From: Halorubrum aquaticum
Lineage (GTDB): Archaea > Halobacteriota > Halobacteria > Halobacteriales > Haloferacaceae
Assembly: GCF_900113615.1 (NCBI RefSeq)
Contig: NZ_FOPZ01000005.1
Location: 124,001-188,000, forward strand
Reading direction: 5' to 3'
Length of the DNA stretch: 64,000 nt
Part shown: positions 1-7,507 of the stretch, in pieces
How the letters are laid out: each line of letters opens with the position of its first letter
How positions within the stretch are numbered: position 1 is the first letter of the stretch
The notes under the pieces: generated by a model
Told to the model about the DNA's origin: nothing
What the model saw: only the letters and a program-made list of their open reading frames with translations
Database searches by the model: none
Position numbers and translations under genes: made by a program

Positions 1-141
1 GACTTAGCCGAGAACGTCCGGGCCGCCGAGGTGTGTCCGGCGAAGAAGGAGCGCGGGGTCATCCACGTCGTCGACCGGCGGACCGACGAGGAGATCGCGC
101 CGGACCCGCACGGCGACGGGACGCTCTCGGTCGACTGGTAG
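1..141 (+). CDS. C-terminal end of an unidentified protein (5' end outside window)
   Basis: Reading frame 1 is open from the first base and ends at the TAG at 139-141, giving the last 46 residues of a protein. The tail is charged and ends in ...GTLSVDW. It holds one Cys and no motif I recognise. GC-rich third positions match neighbouring genes, so it is probably coding. The gene lies directly upstream of tRNA-Leu on the same strand. No function is assigned. Confidence 0.6.
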   Translation, partial: DLAENVRAAEVCPAKKERGVIHVVDRRTDEEIAPDPHGDGTLSVDW

Positions 142-208
142 GGATCGGCCGGTGGAGGCGGGCCGTATCCGAAAGGGGTTTGACCGCGCCACCGGAAGCG
201 GGGAGTGC

Positions 209-293
209 GCGGGGGTGGCTGAGCCTGGCCAAAAGCGGCGGACTTAAGATCCGCTCCTGTAGAGGTTCGAGGGTTCGAATCCCTTCCCCCGCA
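209..293 (+). tRNA. tRNA-Leu (anticodon UAA)
   Basis: An 85-nt class II tRNA. The acceptor stem GCGGGGG (209-215) pairs with CCCCCGC (286-292), with discriminator A at 293. The D-arm starts TGGCTGAGCC. The anticodon loop CTTAAGA sits between CGGA and TCCG, giving anticodon TAA. A long variable arm follows, then T-loop GGTTCGAATCC. The 3' CCA is not encoded, as usual in haloarchaea, and no intron is seen. Decay copies of its 3' end follow it. Confidence 0.96.
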
Positions 294-347
294 TACCTGC
301 GGCGAGCACTTCGCGAGCCGCAGGTATCTGACCGGAAGGGATTCGAA
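274..347. repeat. Inverted repeat spanning the tRNA 3' end and the sequence after it
   Basis: The 14 bases at 274-287 (T-loop and 3' acceptor side of tRNA-Leu, TTCGAATCCCTTCC) recur as an exact reverse complement at 334-347. A second exact inverted repeat lies inside it: 294-303 (TACCTGCGGC) with 317-326 (GCCGCAGGTA). The transcript after the mature tRNA could form a hairpin at 294-326. This may act in 3' processing or termination, or may be a scar of recombination at the tRNA end. Confidence 0.6.
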
Positions 348-683
348 GCAGGGAGCGGGAGGTGAGCGAGCCGCGACGCGGCGAGCGAACGGGAGCGACC
401 GTGGTTCGAATCCCGTCCCTCACGGTTCCGTGATGCGCTACTCGCGAGCGACGGGAGCCACAACACGCCCTCCGAAGCCCCGCCCGGCTCGACCGACCCT
501 TCGAATCCCGCCCCCACCGCGTTCCGCGGCCGCAACCGCCCCGCACCTCAGGCCTCCCCAGCCTCGGTGGACGGACCGTCGCGGGCGAGCCGCTCCGGCC
601 CGCCACCTCCCTCGCGCGGGCTCCTCGTGCCCTCCGGGCACTCGGAGGCACGCGCCGACCGCAGCGACATTCGTGACGTTCGA
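294..683. other. Gene-poor spacer with degenerate tRNA 3'-end copies
   Basis: No convincing gene lies here. The T-loop word TTCGAATCCC occurs at 274 (in the tRNA), at 405-414 followed by GTCCCTCAC, and at 500-509 followed by GCCCCCACC. The downstream copies lack a paired T-stem and any cloverleaf, so they are not tRNAs. The stretch 355-400 is rich in GAGCGAG/GCGAGCG repeats. This looks like accumulated remnants of tRNA-directed insertions; no integrase is present. Confidence 0.5.
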
Positions 684-1595
684 TCAGTAGTGCCAGGGAT
701 AGTCGCCGAACTCCGGATCGCGCTTCTCGAGGAAGGCGTCTCTCCCCTCCTGGGCCTCCTCGGTCATGTACGCGAGTCGGGTCGCCTCGCCGGCGAACAC
801 CTGCTGGCCGACCATGCCGTCGTCGGTCATGTTGAACGCGTACTTCAGCATCCGCATCGCGGTCGGCGATTTGCTCGTCATCTCCTCGGCCCACTCGAGC
901 GCGACGGCCTCCAGTTCCTCATGCGGGATCGCCTCGTTGGCCATCCCCATGTCGACGGCCTCCTCGGCGGAGTAGGTCTTCCCGCGGAAGAACACCTCGC
1001 GGGCCTTCTTCTGTCCCACCTGTTTCGCCAGATAGGCGGAACCGAACCCGCCGTCGAAGGAGGCCACGTCCGGGTCGGTCTGGAGGAACTTCGCGTGCTC
1101 GTCGCTCGCGAGCGTGAGGTCACAGACGACGTGGAGCGAGTGGCCGCCGCCGACCGCCCAGCCGGGGACGACCGCGACCACCGGCTTCGGCATGAACCGG
1201 ATCAGCCGCTGGACCTCGAGGACGTGGAGCCGACCGGCCTTCGCCTCGCGCACGAGGGGGTCGTCCGCCTCGTCCGCCTCGTCGTCGTCGCGGTACTCGT
1301 AGCCCGAGCCGCCGCGCACGGACTGGTCGCCGCCGGCACAGAACGCCCAGCCGCCGTCCTTCTCCGAGGGACCGTTGCCCGTGAGGAGGACGCAGCCCAC
1401 GTCGGCCCGCTTGCGGGCGTGGTCGAGCGCGGCGTACAGCTCGTCGACGGTTCCCGGGCGGAACGCGTTGCGGACCTCGGGCCGGTCGAACGCGATCCGG
1501 ACGACCGGCGCGTCGCGGGCGCGGTGGTACGTCACGTCCTCGAACTCGTCGGTAACCGGCTCCCACGCGTCGGGGTCGAAGATCTCCGAGACCAT
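684..1595 (-). CDS. menB: 1,4-dihydroxy-2-naphthoyl-CoA synthase (MenB)
   Basis: A crotonase-fold enzyme of menaquinone synthesis that closes the ring of o-succinylbenzoyl-CoA; cytoplasmic. The 303-residue product carries the MenB oxyanion-hole region WAFCAGGDQSVRG, then PGWAVGGGHSLHVVCDLTLAS, SFDGGFGSAYLA and a C-terminal GDYPWHY. The length fits MenB (about 270-310). I chose the ATG at 1593-1595 rather than the in-frame start 29 codons upstream, because that extension is Arg/Pro-rich and shows no homology to the family. A 245-bp gap separates it from the divergent ABC importer; no functional link is implied. Confidence 0.93.
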   Translation of the reverse strand: MVSEIFDPDAWEPVTDEFEDVTYHRARDAPVVRIAFDRPEVRNAFRPGTVDELYAALDHARKRADVGCVLLTGNGPSEKDGGWAFCAGGDQSVRGGSGYEYRDDDEADEADDPLVREAKAGRLHVLEVQRLIRFMPKPVVAVVPGWAVGGGHSLHVVCDLTLASDEHAKFLQTDPDVASFDGGFGSAYLAKQVGQKKAREVFFRGKTYSAEEAVDMGMANEAIPHEELEAVALEWAEEMTSKSPTAMRMLKYAFNMTDDGMVGQQVFAGEATRLAYMTEEAQEGRDAFLEKRDPEFGDYPWHY

Positions 1596-1840
1596 GGCGG
1601 AGGGTGGCGCGCGGGCGACATAAACGGCGGCGAGTCGAGGCGGGAGGTCGACGGCGATCCGACGGATCTCCGAGACCGGCAATCCTTACGGCTATCGGGA
1701 ACGCGACGGATCGGACGGATCGGTGGAGAACCCGGTCGAGCGTCGGACATCGAACGATATCCGGATACCGTCGCGTCACCGGTACGGTCGGCGATTGCTG
1801 GTGGCGCGAGGGTATTGATCCCCGATCCCCTTGGATCGAC

Positions 1841-2866
1841 ATGAACCAGCGAAACGCGGGAGTCTCACGGCGGTCCTTTCTCGCGACCGCGGGCGGAACC
1901 GCGACCGTGGGACTCGCCGGATGTCTCGGCGGCGACGGCGGCGGACTCGAGGAGCTGACCGTCGCACACATGCCGATCTACCCGGACCTCCAGTGGTACG
2001 TGATGGAGGCGGAGGGCTACTTCGAGGACGTCGACGCCGAGGTCACCGGCGAGGAGTTCACCGACGGCCCGGCGATCGTTCAGGCGTTCGGGGGCGGCGA
2101 CATCGACGTCGCGATGTTCGGGATCGTGCCGGCGATGATCGTCATCGACCGCGGCATCCCCGCGCAGGTGACCGCGGCGAACGTCCGCGAGCCGATGGGG
2201 ATCATGGCCGAGTCCTCGTTCCACGACACCTTCGAGGCGGAGGGCGCGGGGGCGTTCGAGACCTGGGCGACGGAGCACGGTCGTCCCTTCCGGTTCGGCA
2301 CGTTCCCGCAGGGCAGCGTCCCGGACGTGCTGCTCCGGTACTGGCTCCAGGACGTCGGGGTCGACCCCGAAACGAACGACGCCGTCGAGATCATCGAGAT
2401 AGGCGGCGCGAGCGCGGTCTGGCAGGCGATCGCCAACGACGAGATCGACGGCACCTCGATCATGGAGCCGGTGCCGACGATCGCGGACGCCGAGGACTCC
2501 TCCGTGGCGATGCTTCGGACCGCCGCGGAGGTCCTCCCCGGCCAGCCGGCCGCGGTCACCCTGATGAGCGACGAGGTCCGCGAGTCGCCGCTCGCCGCGC
2601 AGTTCCTCGAGGGGCACGTCCGCGCCACCGAGTTCATCGACGAGGAGCCGGACGCGACCGCCCGACACGTCGAGGAGGGCATCGGGATGCCCGCCGACCG
2701 CGCCCGGCGCGCGCTCGACTCGCCGCTGTCGAACTTCGTCACCGACCCCGCGGAGATCACCGACGCGACGCCGGTGTTCGCCGAGTTCGCGGCGAACAAC
2801 GGACAGATCGATGAACGGCTCACGAACGACGGGATCTTCGATCTCGAGGTCTACGACTCGCTCTGA
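1841..2866 (+). CDS. ABC transporter substrate-binding lipoprotein (NMT1/SsuA-like)
   Basis: The extracellular binding component of an importer, 341 residues. The N-terminus has a twin-arginine motif (SRRSFLATAGG) and a lipobox (LAGC, Cys near residue 26), so it is probably Tat-exported and lipid-anchored. The body resembles the nitrate/sulfonate/taurine/thiamine-precursor binding family (LTVAHMPIYPDLQWYVMEAEGYFEDV; GDIDVAMFG). The substrate cannot be told from sequence. The start is the ATG that opens the Tat signal; the longer frame upstream is non-coding. Its stop overlaps the permease start (TGATG), so the three transporter genes are co-translated. Confidence 0.88.
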   Translation: MNQRNAGVSRRSFLATAGGTATVGLAGCLGGDGGGLEELTVAHMPIYPDLQWYVMEAEGYFEDVDAEVTGEEFTDGPAIVQAFGGGDIDVAMFGIVPAMIVIDRGIPAQVTAANVREPMGIMAESSFHDTFEAEGAGAFETWATEHGRPFRFGTFPQGSVPDVLLRYWLQDVGVDPETNDAVEIIEIGGASAVWQAIANDEIDGTSIMEPVPTIADAEDSSVAMLRTAAEVLPGQPAAVTLMSDEVRESPLAAQFLEGHVRATEFIDEEPDATARHVEEGIGMPADRARRALDSPLSNFVTDPAEITDATPVFAEFAANNGQIDERLTNDGIFDLEVYDSL

Positions 2867-3678
2867 TGGCCACCGATACCTCGGGACGGTTCGACGAGAG
2901 GGACGGCTCGGGACTACGGGTCGGCCTCGACCTCGACGACCCGAAGCGACTGCTCCGCGGCGTCGCCGGGATCGTCGGGTTTCTCGGACTCTGGTATCTC
3001 GTCTCGCTCACGCAGCCGGCGTACGTGTTGCCCTCGCCGGCGGCGGTGGGGACGCGGTTCCTCGAGGAGCTCGGGTCCGGCACGATGACCGCGGCGCTGG
3101 CGTCGAGCGTCCGTCACTGGCTCCCCGGAACCGTCGTCGGAACCGGTCTCGGCGTCGGTGCCGGCGTCGCCTTCTCCTGGAGCGGGTTCCTGGACGACCT
3201 GACCGCGCCGCTCGTTCGAACCCTTCGACCCGTTCCGCCGCTCGCGCTGATCGGGTTCGCGATCGCGTGGTTCGGGATCAACGACGCCGGCGCGGCGTTC
3301 ATCATCGCCGTCGGCGCGTTCTGGATCAATTTCTACGCGGCCTACGGAGCCGTCGAGGGCGTCTCCGAGGACCTCCTCGACGTGGGGTGGACGCTCGGAG
3401 TTAGCGGCGATCTCGACATGGTCCGGTCGGTCGTCCTCCCGGCGGCGCTGCCGGGGATCACGACCGGGATCCGCACCGGCCTCGGTCGATGTTGGATGCT
3501 CGTGGTCGCCGCCGAGATCTTCGGCGTGCCGGGCGTCGGTCGGGAGATACTGCGCGCGAGCAACAACCTGCTGGTCGACAAGGTGATCGCGTACATCCTC
3601 GTGTTGAGCCTGATGTACCTCCTCGTCGACGTGGCCTTCCGCGCGGTCCAACGCCGGGTGTTGATATGGCAGGCGTGA
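2866..3678 (+). CDS. ABC transporter permease (SsuC/TauC-like)
   Basis: An integral membrane subunit of 270 residues, with several hydrophobic segments from about residue 35 and a BPD_transp_1 EAA-type loop near VEGVSEDLLDVGWTLGVSG...AALPGITTGIRTGLG. The loop contacts the ATPase. The first 30 residues are charged and cytoplasmic. The ATG overlaps the stop of the binding protein by one base, and the 3' end overlaps the ATPase start by 13 bases, so the order is binding protein, permease, ATPase. The family imports small anionic organic substrates; which one is unknown. Confidence 0.9.
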   Translation: MATDTSGRFDERDGSGLRVGLDLDDPKRLLRGVAGIVGFLGLWYLVSLTQPAYVLPSPAAVGTRFLEELGSGTMTAALASSVRHWLPGTVVGTGLGVGAGVAFSWSGFLDDLTAPLVRTLRPVPPLALIGFAIAWFGINDAGAAFIIAVGAFWINFYAAYGAVEGVSEDLLDVGWTLGVSGDLDMVRSVVLPAALPGITTGIRTGLGRCWMLVVAAEIFGVPGVGREILRASNNLLVDKVIAYILVLSLMYLLVDVAFRAVQRRVLIWQA

Positions 3679-4460
3679 ACGGGAAGCCGGCGGCGGTCGA
3701 CGCGGACGACGATCCGGGCGTGGTCGTCGACGGGGTCGGCAAGACCTACGACGGGGACGGCGATCCCGTCCGCGCGCTCGAGGACGTCTCCTTTTCGGTC
3801 GAGGCGGGGGAGTTCGTCTGTCTCGTCGGCCCCTCCGGCTGCGGAAAGACGACGCTGTTCCGGGTCATCGCCGGACTCGCCGACGCCACGAACGGCGAGG
3901 TTCGGCTCGACGGAACCAGAGTGACCGGGCCGACGACCGACATGGGCGTCGTCTTCCAGGAGTACCATCTGTTCCCGTGGCTCACCGTCGAGGAGAACGT
4001 CGGGTTCGGGCTGGAGCGGAGCGACCGATCGGCCGACGAACGCGCGAAGCGGGTCGACGAGATGCTCGAACTCGTCGGGTTGACGGAGTTCAGAGGGACC
4101 TATCCGAAGTCGCTGTCGGGCGGGATGAAACAGCGCGTCGCCATCGCACGGGCGCTCGCGGTCGATCCACACCTCCTGTTGATGGACGAGCCGTTCGGCG
4201 CGGTCGACGCGCAGACCCGCGAGATGCTTCAACGCGAACTGCTCGACGTGTGGGCGTCGACGGGAAAGACCGTCCTCTTCGTCACCCACGACGTCGCCGA
4301 GGCGGTGACGCTGGCGGACCGGATCGTGGTCATGGCCGCCGAGCCGGGTCGCGTCCGCGAGGTCGTCGACGTCGACGTGGACCGCCCGCGCGAACGCGGC
4401 GACCCGGCCTTCGGCGAACACGTCGCCCGCGTTCGCGAGCTGATCGGTGCGCGTCCCTGA
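3666..4460 (+). CDS. ABC transporter ATP-binding protein (SsuB/TauB-like)
   Basis: The energising ATPase of the importer, 264 residues. Visible motifs are Walker A GPSGCGKTTLFR (about residue 55), Q-loop VVFQEYHLFPWLTV, signature LSGGMKQRVAIARAL, Walker B LLLMDEPFGAVD and the switch His in VLFVTHDVAEA. The ATG at 3666 lies inside the last codons of the permease gene; the earlier frame back to 3489 only shadows that gene. The length and the FPWLTV Q-loop are typical of nitrate/sulfonate ATPases. After it, 4461-4532 is an uninformative short spacer. Confidence 0.93.
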   Translation: MAGVNGKPAAVDADDDPGVVVDGVGKTYDGDGDPVRALEDVSFSVEAGEFVCLVGPSGCGKTTLFRVIAGLADATNGEVRLDGTRVTGPTTDMGVVFQEYHLFPWLTVEENVGFGLERSDRSADERAKRVDEMLELVGLTEFRGTYPKSLSGGMKQRVAIARALAVDPHLLLMDEPFGAVDAQTREMLQRELLDVWASTGKTVLFVTHDVAEAVTLADRIVVMAAEPGRVREVVDVDVDRPRERGDPAFGEHVARVRELIGARP

Positions 4461-4532
4461 CCCCGCACGCGTCCCTGGCCCCGGTTCGCGCCCTGATCGA
4501 CTCGCTCGCCCGCTCGTCATTTGCTCACTCGC

Positions 4533-4709
4533 TCACTCCCTCGCGCGTTCCTCCTCGAAGGCGTCCCGCAGGTCGTCGGCGTGGCTTCGGAGCACCGACA
4601 CGGTCGCGTCGGCGTCGGCGTATCCCCGTTCGTACTGGTCGAACGTCGCGTCCGCCTCCTCGAGGAACCGGTCGACCGCGTCCGCGAGATCGGTCTCGTC
4701 GTCGGTCAT
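4533..4709 (-). CDS. Small acidic helical protein
   Basis: A 58-residue acidic product, mostly helical by composition, with AVDRFLEEADATFDQYERGY and a DDLRDAFEEERARE tail that could form a short coiled coil. The ATG is at 4707-4709; the longer frame upstream shadows the USP gene on the other strand. It resembles several small haloarchaeal proteins of unknown function. It is divergent from the USP gene and ends in the spacer after the ABC ATPase. No function is assigned. Confidence 0.6.
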   Translation of the reverse strand: MTDDETDLADAVDRFLEEADATFDQYERGYADADATVSVLRSHADDLRDAFEEERARE

Positions 4710-4761
4710 GCCCGGAGAACGTGTCGCCGTCGAGTTATATCGCTCGACGACCCGATCGCGG

Positions 4762-4804
4762 GTTTTATCTCCGGAGAAGAGTATTGTACAGTATGGAGAA
4801 TACT
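4762..4804 (+). promoter_or_regulatory. Promoter and palindromic operator of the USP gene
   Basis: A TATA-like GTTTTATC sits at about 4762-4769. Downstream, 4780-4804 begins AGTATTGTAC and ends AATACT, an inverted repeat AGTATT...AATACT with 13 bases between. A site just after a TATA box is where an archaeal repressor would act. The same AGTATTGTA word is found ahead of the TauE cluster (7451) and thioredoxin (8856), and a variant ahead of the DsrE gene, suggesting shared control. Confidence 0.55.
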
Positions 4805-4860
4805 GGGTGGTCGGGCGGGGCAGCGAAACGGGGACGGACACGGGAACGGGGACGGGATCG

Positions 4861-5712
4861 ATGACCGGGAAGTCGGCCGTGCTCGCGACCGACCTCTCGA
4901 CGGCCAGCGAGTCGATGGTCGAGTCGGAGACGGGGCTGAACTGCCTCTCCCGGATCGGCGTGGATCGGGTCCACCTCGTGACGGTGGTCCCCTCGAACGT
5001 CCACTCCGGGATGCCCGGGATCGACTTCGAGAAGCGACGGAAACGCGGGCTTCGACGATATCGTTCGACGGTCGAGGCGGCCGGATTCGACGTCGAGACC
5101 CACGTGGTTCGGGGGACGCCCCACCGCCGGATCAACGGGATCGCGGGAGCGGTCGGTGCCGACCTGATCCTCGTCGGGTCCCGTGGAAAGAGCCCGCTCG
5201 AGAACCGCGTCATCGGGTCCACGGCGCGGAACCTGGCCCGGACCACGGTGGTCCCGCTGCTCGTCGACCGGATCGAACGCGGCGTCGACGAGCCCGAGAC
5301 GGTGCGACGACACCTGTTCAAGCGGACGCTCTTCGCCACCGACTTCTCGGAGAACGCCGAACGTGCCTTCGAGACGTTCGAGTACCTCCGGCACGCGACC
5401 GAGGAGGTCACGCTGGTTCACGTGCGGTCGCCGAAGGACGACACCGGCGACGAGGACGACGTGGAGGCACGTCTCGGCGACCTCGTCGACCGGCTCGACG
5501 GATGGGGGCTCGAGGCCCGGACGGACGTCAGGCGGGGCGACCCCGCGGCGGAGATCCTGGCCGCCGAACGGGAACACGAGCCGAGCACGCTGCTTCTCGG
5601 GTCTCGCGGCCGGAGCCGTCTGCGTCGGCTGCTGCTCGGTAGCGTGAGCGAGGAGGTCGTCGTGAACGCCGCCGGCAACGTCTTTCTGGTGCCGCCGCCG
5701 CGCTCGGCCTGA
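4861..5712 (+). CDS. Tandem-domain universal stress protein
   Basis: A 283-residue protein with two USP domains. Domain 1 (about 1-135) opens KSAVLATDLSTASE and ends with the nucleotide-binding loop GSRGKSPLENRVIGSTARNL. Domain 2 (about 150-283) opens RTLFATDFSENAERAFETFE and ends GSRGRSRLRRLLLGSVSEEVV. Both keep the G-S-R-G...GS pattern of ATP-binding USPs. I start at ATG 4861, just ahead of the first beta strand; the upstream frame is a low-complexity GT-rich leader. The promoter carries the AGTATTGTA motif. Substrate or signal is unknown. Confidence 0.88.
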   Translation: MTGKSAVLATDLSTASESMVESETGLNCLSRIGVDRVHLVTVVPSNVHSGMPGIDFEKRRKRGLRRYRSTVEAAGFDVETHVVRGTPHRRINGIAGAVGADLILVGSRGKSPLENRVIGSTARNLARTTVVPLLVDRIERGVDEPETVRRHLFKRTLFATDFSENAERAFETFEYLRHATEEVTLVHVRSPKDDTGDEDDVEARLGDLVDRLDGWGLEARTDVRRGDPAAEILAAEREHEPSTLLLGSRGRSRLRRLLLGSVSEEVVVNAAGNVFLVPPPRSA

Positions 5713-5777
5713 GCGGTCGGGGCGGTTAGCGGTACGAGGCCGGGCGTATCGGCGCGTTCGGACCCGTCCGCACGGAA

Positions 5778-5806
5778 TTGTGTGTTCTATACACAAGCCT
5801 TTTAGG
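5778..5806 (+). promoter_or_regulatory. Inverted repeat and TATA-like box ahead of the HTH regulator
   Basis: TTGTGT (5778-5783) and ACACAA (5791-5796) form a 6-bp inverted repeat with 7 bases between. A TATA-like CTTTTAGG follows at about 5798-5805, and the gene starts at 5835. A palindrome abutting the promoter of a small HTH regulator is a classic autoregulatory site. It is not the same sequence as the AGTATTGTA motif at neighbouring promoters. Confidence 0.5.
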
Positions 5807-5834
5807 CACACGGGTCGTACTCGTGGGTAATACC

Positions 5835-6233
5835 ATGCCAGACTCGTTGGCCGAACAGCTACGGAGCGACATGGAGTGTGAGGGGTTACTGGAGTGTTTT
5901 CACGGGCTCAAACCGCTGGATCGCGAGTGTTTCCAGGTGCTCGTCGACAGCGAGGAGCCGTTGACGATAGACGAGATCGGCGAGGCCGTCGACCGGGAGC
6001 GCTCGACCGCCTACCGTGCGGTCCAGCGGCTCCTCCAGACCGGCTTCATCAGCAAGGAACAGATCAACTACGACCAGGGCGGCTACTACCACGTCTACCA
6101 GCCGACCGATCCCGAGAAGATCTCGGGTGAGATGCAGCGGATGTTGAACGACTGGTACGCGAAGATGGGCCAACTCATCCAGGAGTTCGAGGACAAATAC
6201 GAGGGCGCCGAGTCGGTGACCGCCTCGAGCTGA
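5835..6233 (+). CDS. Small winged-HTH transcriptional regulator (TrmB/ArsR-like), Cys-rich N-terminus
   Basis: A 132-residue DNA-binding protein. A winged HTH lies at about residues 25-90 (LDRECFQVLVD, LTIDEIGEAVDRERSTAYRAVQRLLQTGF, wing near YDQGGYYHVYQ), followed by a helical tail that may dimerise (MQRMLNDWYAKMGQLIQEFEDKY). Cys15, Cys21 and Cys32 cluster ahead of the HTH, so redox or persulfide sensing is possible (inference). The ATG at 5835 lies 30-40 bases after a TATA-like box; the earlier frame covers the operator. Its neighbours are DsrE, TauE and thioredoxin genes whose promoters share a motif, making it the obvious candidate local regulator. Confidence 0.8.
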   Translation: MPDSLAEQLRSDMECEGLLECFHGLKPLDRECFQVLVDSEEPLTIDEIGEAVDRERSTAYRAVQRLLQTGFISKEQINYDQGGYYHVYQPTDPEKISGEMQRMLNDWYAKMGQLIQEFEDKYEGAESVTASS

Positions 6234-6340
6234 ACCGGCTCGGAGCGAACCGGCTCGAACCGATCGAGTCCGCTGAAACGGCTCTGTTGAGATCTCAGCG
6301 AGTGACCTATTCTGACTCAGTTGCGATCAATACACTCCTC

Positions 6341-6414
6341 TTTCTCGTCGAGTGCCCTCGCTCACTGCGTTCGCTTCGGGAACCACTCCTCGAAAGACCT
6401 GGAGGGAAAAAGGG
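6341..6414 (+). repeat. Dispersed 74-bp non-coding repeat, copy A
   Basis: This stretch (from TTTCTCGTCG to GGGAAAAAGG) is nearly identical, with about five differences, to 12,664-12,737. The shared core is CTCACTGCGTTCGCTTCGGG, followed by a CCTCGAAA..CCTGGAGGG block that can pair with itself. It lies in the spacer between the HTH regulator and the convergent DsrE gene and has no coding sense shared by both copies. It may be a haloarchaeal intergenic repeat or a small structured RNA. Confidence 0.6.
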
Positions 6415-6439
6415 ACTCCGCCGTCGAACCGACCGCGAC

Positions 6440-6790
6440 TCACCCGACCGTCACGACCTGATCCGCGGTGGTCACGACCTCGAGGAGGTCGTTCATCGTC
6501 GAGATCGGGCAGACCTCGCTTCCGTCGCGTTTCCGCATCTCCAGACACGTCCCACACGCGAGCAACTCCCCGCCGGCCTCGTCGAACGCCTCCATGCGCT
6601 CTCGCACGTCGAACTGGTCGTCTTCGATCTCCTCGGCTTCGACCCCTTCACCGAGGAGGAACACGGAGACGTCCCGTCCGTCCTCTACTGCGGTGATCCC
6701 GAGCCGGAACGCGTTCCAGGCACGCTCGGGGTCGCTGGTCTCGAGCACGATCCCTAACTTCCCGACGTCGTCGTCCGGTGTGTCGGACAT
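6440..6790 (-). CDS. DsrE/DsrF-family sulfur-relay-like protein
   Basis: A 116-residue protein of the DsrE fold. It opens GKLGIVLETSDPERAWNAFRLGITA, has the strand DVSVFLLGEGVEAEEI, and then a CGTC pair in LLACGTCLEMRKRDGSEVCP, where DsrE/TusD-like proteins keep the sulfur-carrying Cys. It probably handles sulfane sulfur or persulfide in the cytoplasm. The start is the ATG at 6788-6790, directly after the AT-rich promoter; the longer frame translates the promoter itself. It is convergent with the HTH regulator. Confidence 0.82.
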   Translation of the reverse strand: MSDTPDDDVGKLGIVLETSDPERAWNAFRLGITAVEDGRDVSVFLLGEGVEAEEIEDDQFDVRERMEAFDEAGGELLACGTCLEMRKRDGSEVCPISTMNDLLEVVTTADQVVTVG

Positions 6791-6828
6791 GTATTGTATG
6801 AAAATCCCAATAATACATAATACTGTCG
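6791..6828 (-). promoter_or_regulatory. Promoter of the DsrE-like gene with AGTATT-type motifs
   Basis: Read on the minus strand, the 38 bases ahead of the ATG are AT-rich. They contain AGTATTATGTATTATT (about 6809-6824) and then CATACAATAC (6791-6800), abutting the start codon. The plus-strand word GTATTGTATG (6791-6800) matches the AGTATTGTA motif at three other promoters in this neighbourhood. The transcript would have almost no leader, so protein bound here would overlap the start site. Confidence 0.5.
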
Positions 6829-6940
6829 TATCAAGCGAGAGGGGACCACGTTCGGCTCGGATCACGCCCGAAGGATCGAGTCGGATCGCGAACGCTCCTC
6901 GGCCGTCGTCGTTCGTCTCCTCGCCCCTGCCGCCGGGGTC

Positions 6941-7165
6941 TCAGCGTCGACGGAGCGCGTAGGCCGCGTAGCCGACCGCGGCAAGCAGTCCGGTGAAGAG
7001 CAGGCTTCCGGTCGCGGCGGGCGTGGTCGTGACGTACTCGCCGAACGGATCGGTGAGCGCGAGCACGCCCACGGTGAGTCCCACCCCGATCAGGATCGTC
7101 ACCGCACCGAACGCCTTGAACGCCGCGTCGAGGTCGATGCGCGAGGAACGCGATGAGTGGCTCAT
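6941..7165 (-). CDS. Small two-TM membrane protein
   Basis: A 74-residue protein with a short charged N-terminus, two hydrophobic segments (about 14-36 and 48-68) and a C-terminal YALRRR positive tail. The ATG at 7163-7165 is preceded on the minus strand by GGAGG four bases upstream (a Shine-Dalgarno-like site, uncommon here) and by a TATA-like TTTATG about 25-30 bases upstream. The longer frame is rejected on that ground. It is not a recognised family. It sits between the DsrE and TauE genes and may belong with them. Confidence 0.65.
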   Translation of the reverse strand: MSHSSRSSRIDLDAAFKAFGAVTILIGVGLTVGVLALTDPFGEYVTTTPAATGSLLFTGLLAAVGYAAYALRRR

Positions 7166-7507
7166 ACCCTCCGATACGTGCTGCCTACATAAATGAAGGG
7201 ACGGAGATTCCCACGGACGGGGAACACGTCGTTTCGAGATCACGAAGAGTGTGTGATGTAACCCCATGGACGCACCGTATTCCATCGGCGGGAGGACCGA
7301 ACTCGTCGAGACCAGGCGCACGTCTCGGACAGTAACGGTGACGTGTCGAAACGAGTCCGCGTCGAGTCGGCGGATCGGAACGGTCCGAAGGATCCCGCAG
7401 AAAATAATATCGATAAGTTATCCATCGTTCCCCGTCGCTCACGCGAATATAGTATTGTACAACTAACCCAAAACCGTTATATCTCCCTGTCGGCTATCCT
7501 CGGGTAC
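7166..7507. other. Intergenic region between divergent operons, with two promoters
   Basis: No gene is seen. The minus-strand promoter of the small membrane protein lies at about 7180-7200. At the other end, 7451-7482 holds AGTATTGTAC, then CCCAAAACCGTTATAT. The second half matches 8870-8886 ahead of thioredoxin almost base for base (CCAAAACCGTTAT). The middle is ordinary spacer with no repeat or open frame that looks coding. Confidence 0.6.
7451..7482 (+). promoter_or_regulatory. Promoter of the TauE operon with shared AGTATTGTA / CCAAAACCGTTAT elements
   Basis: AGTATTGTAC (7451-7460) is followed about 9 bases later by CCAAAACCGTTATAT (7469-7482 region), whose ACCGTTATA part can serve as the TATA/BRE element. 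Transcription would start near 7500, just before the short ORF at 7508. The same pair of words with the same spacing occurs at 8856-8887, so both promoters probably bind the same factor. Here the AGTATT word is upstream of the TATA element, consistent with activation. Confidence 0.55.

Noticed and set aside
380-425. A second tRNA after tRNA-Leu
   Set aside because: Only a T-loop-like word is present; no acceptor stem, D-arm or anticodon stem can be paired.
6791-6865. Longer DsrE-like protein starting at 6,865
   Set aside because: The extension would translate the AT-rich promoter; the ATG at 6,790 fits the DsrE fold.
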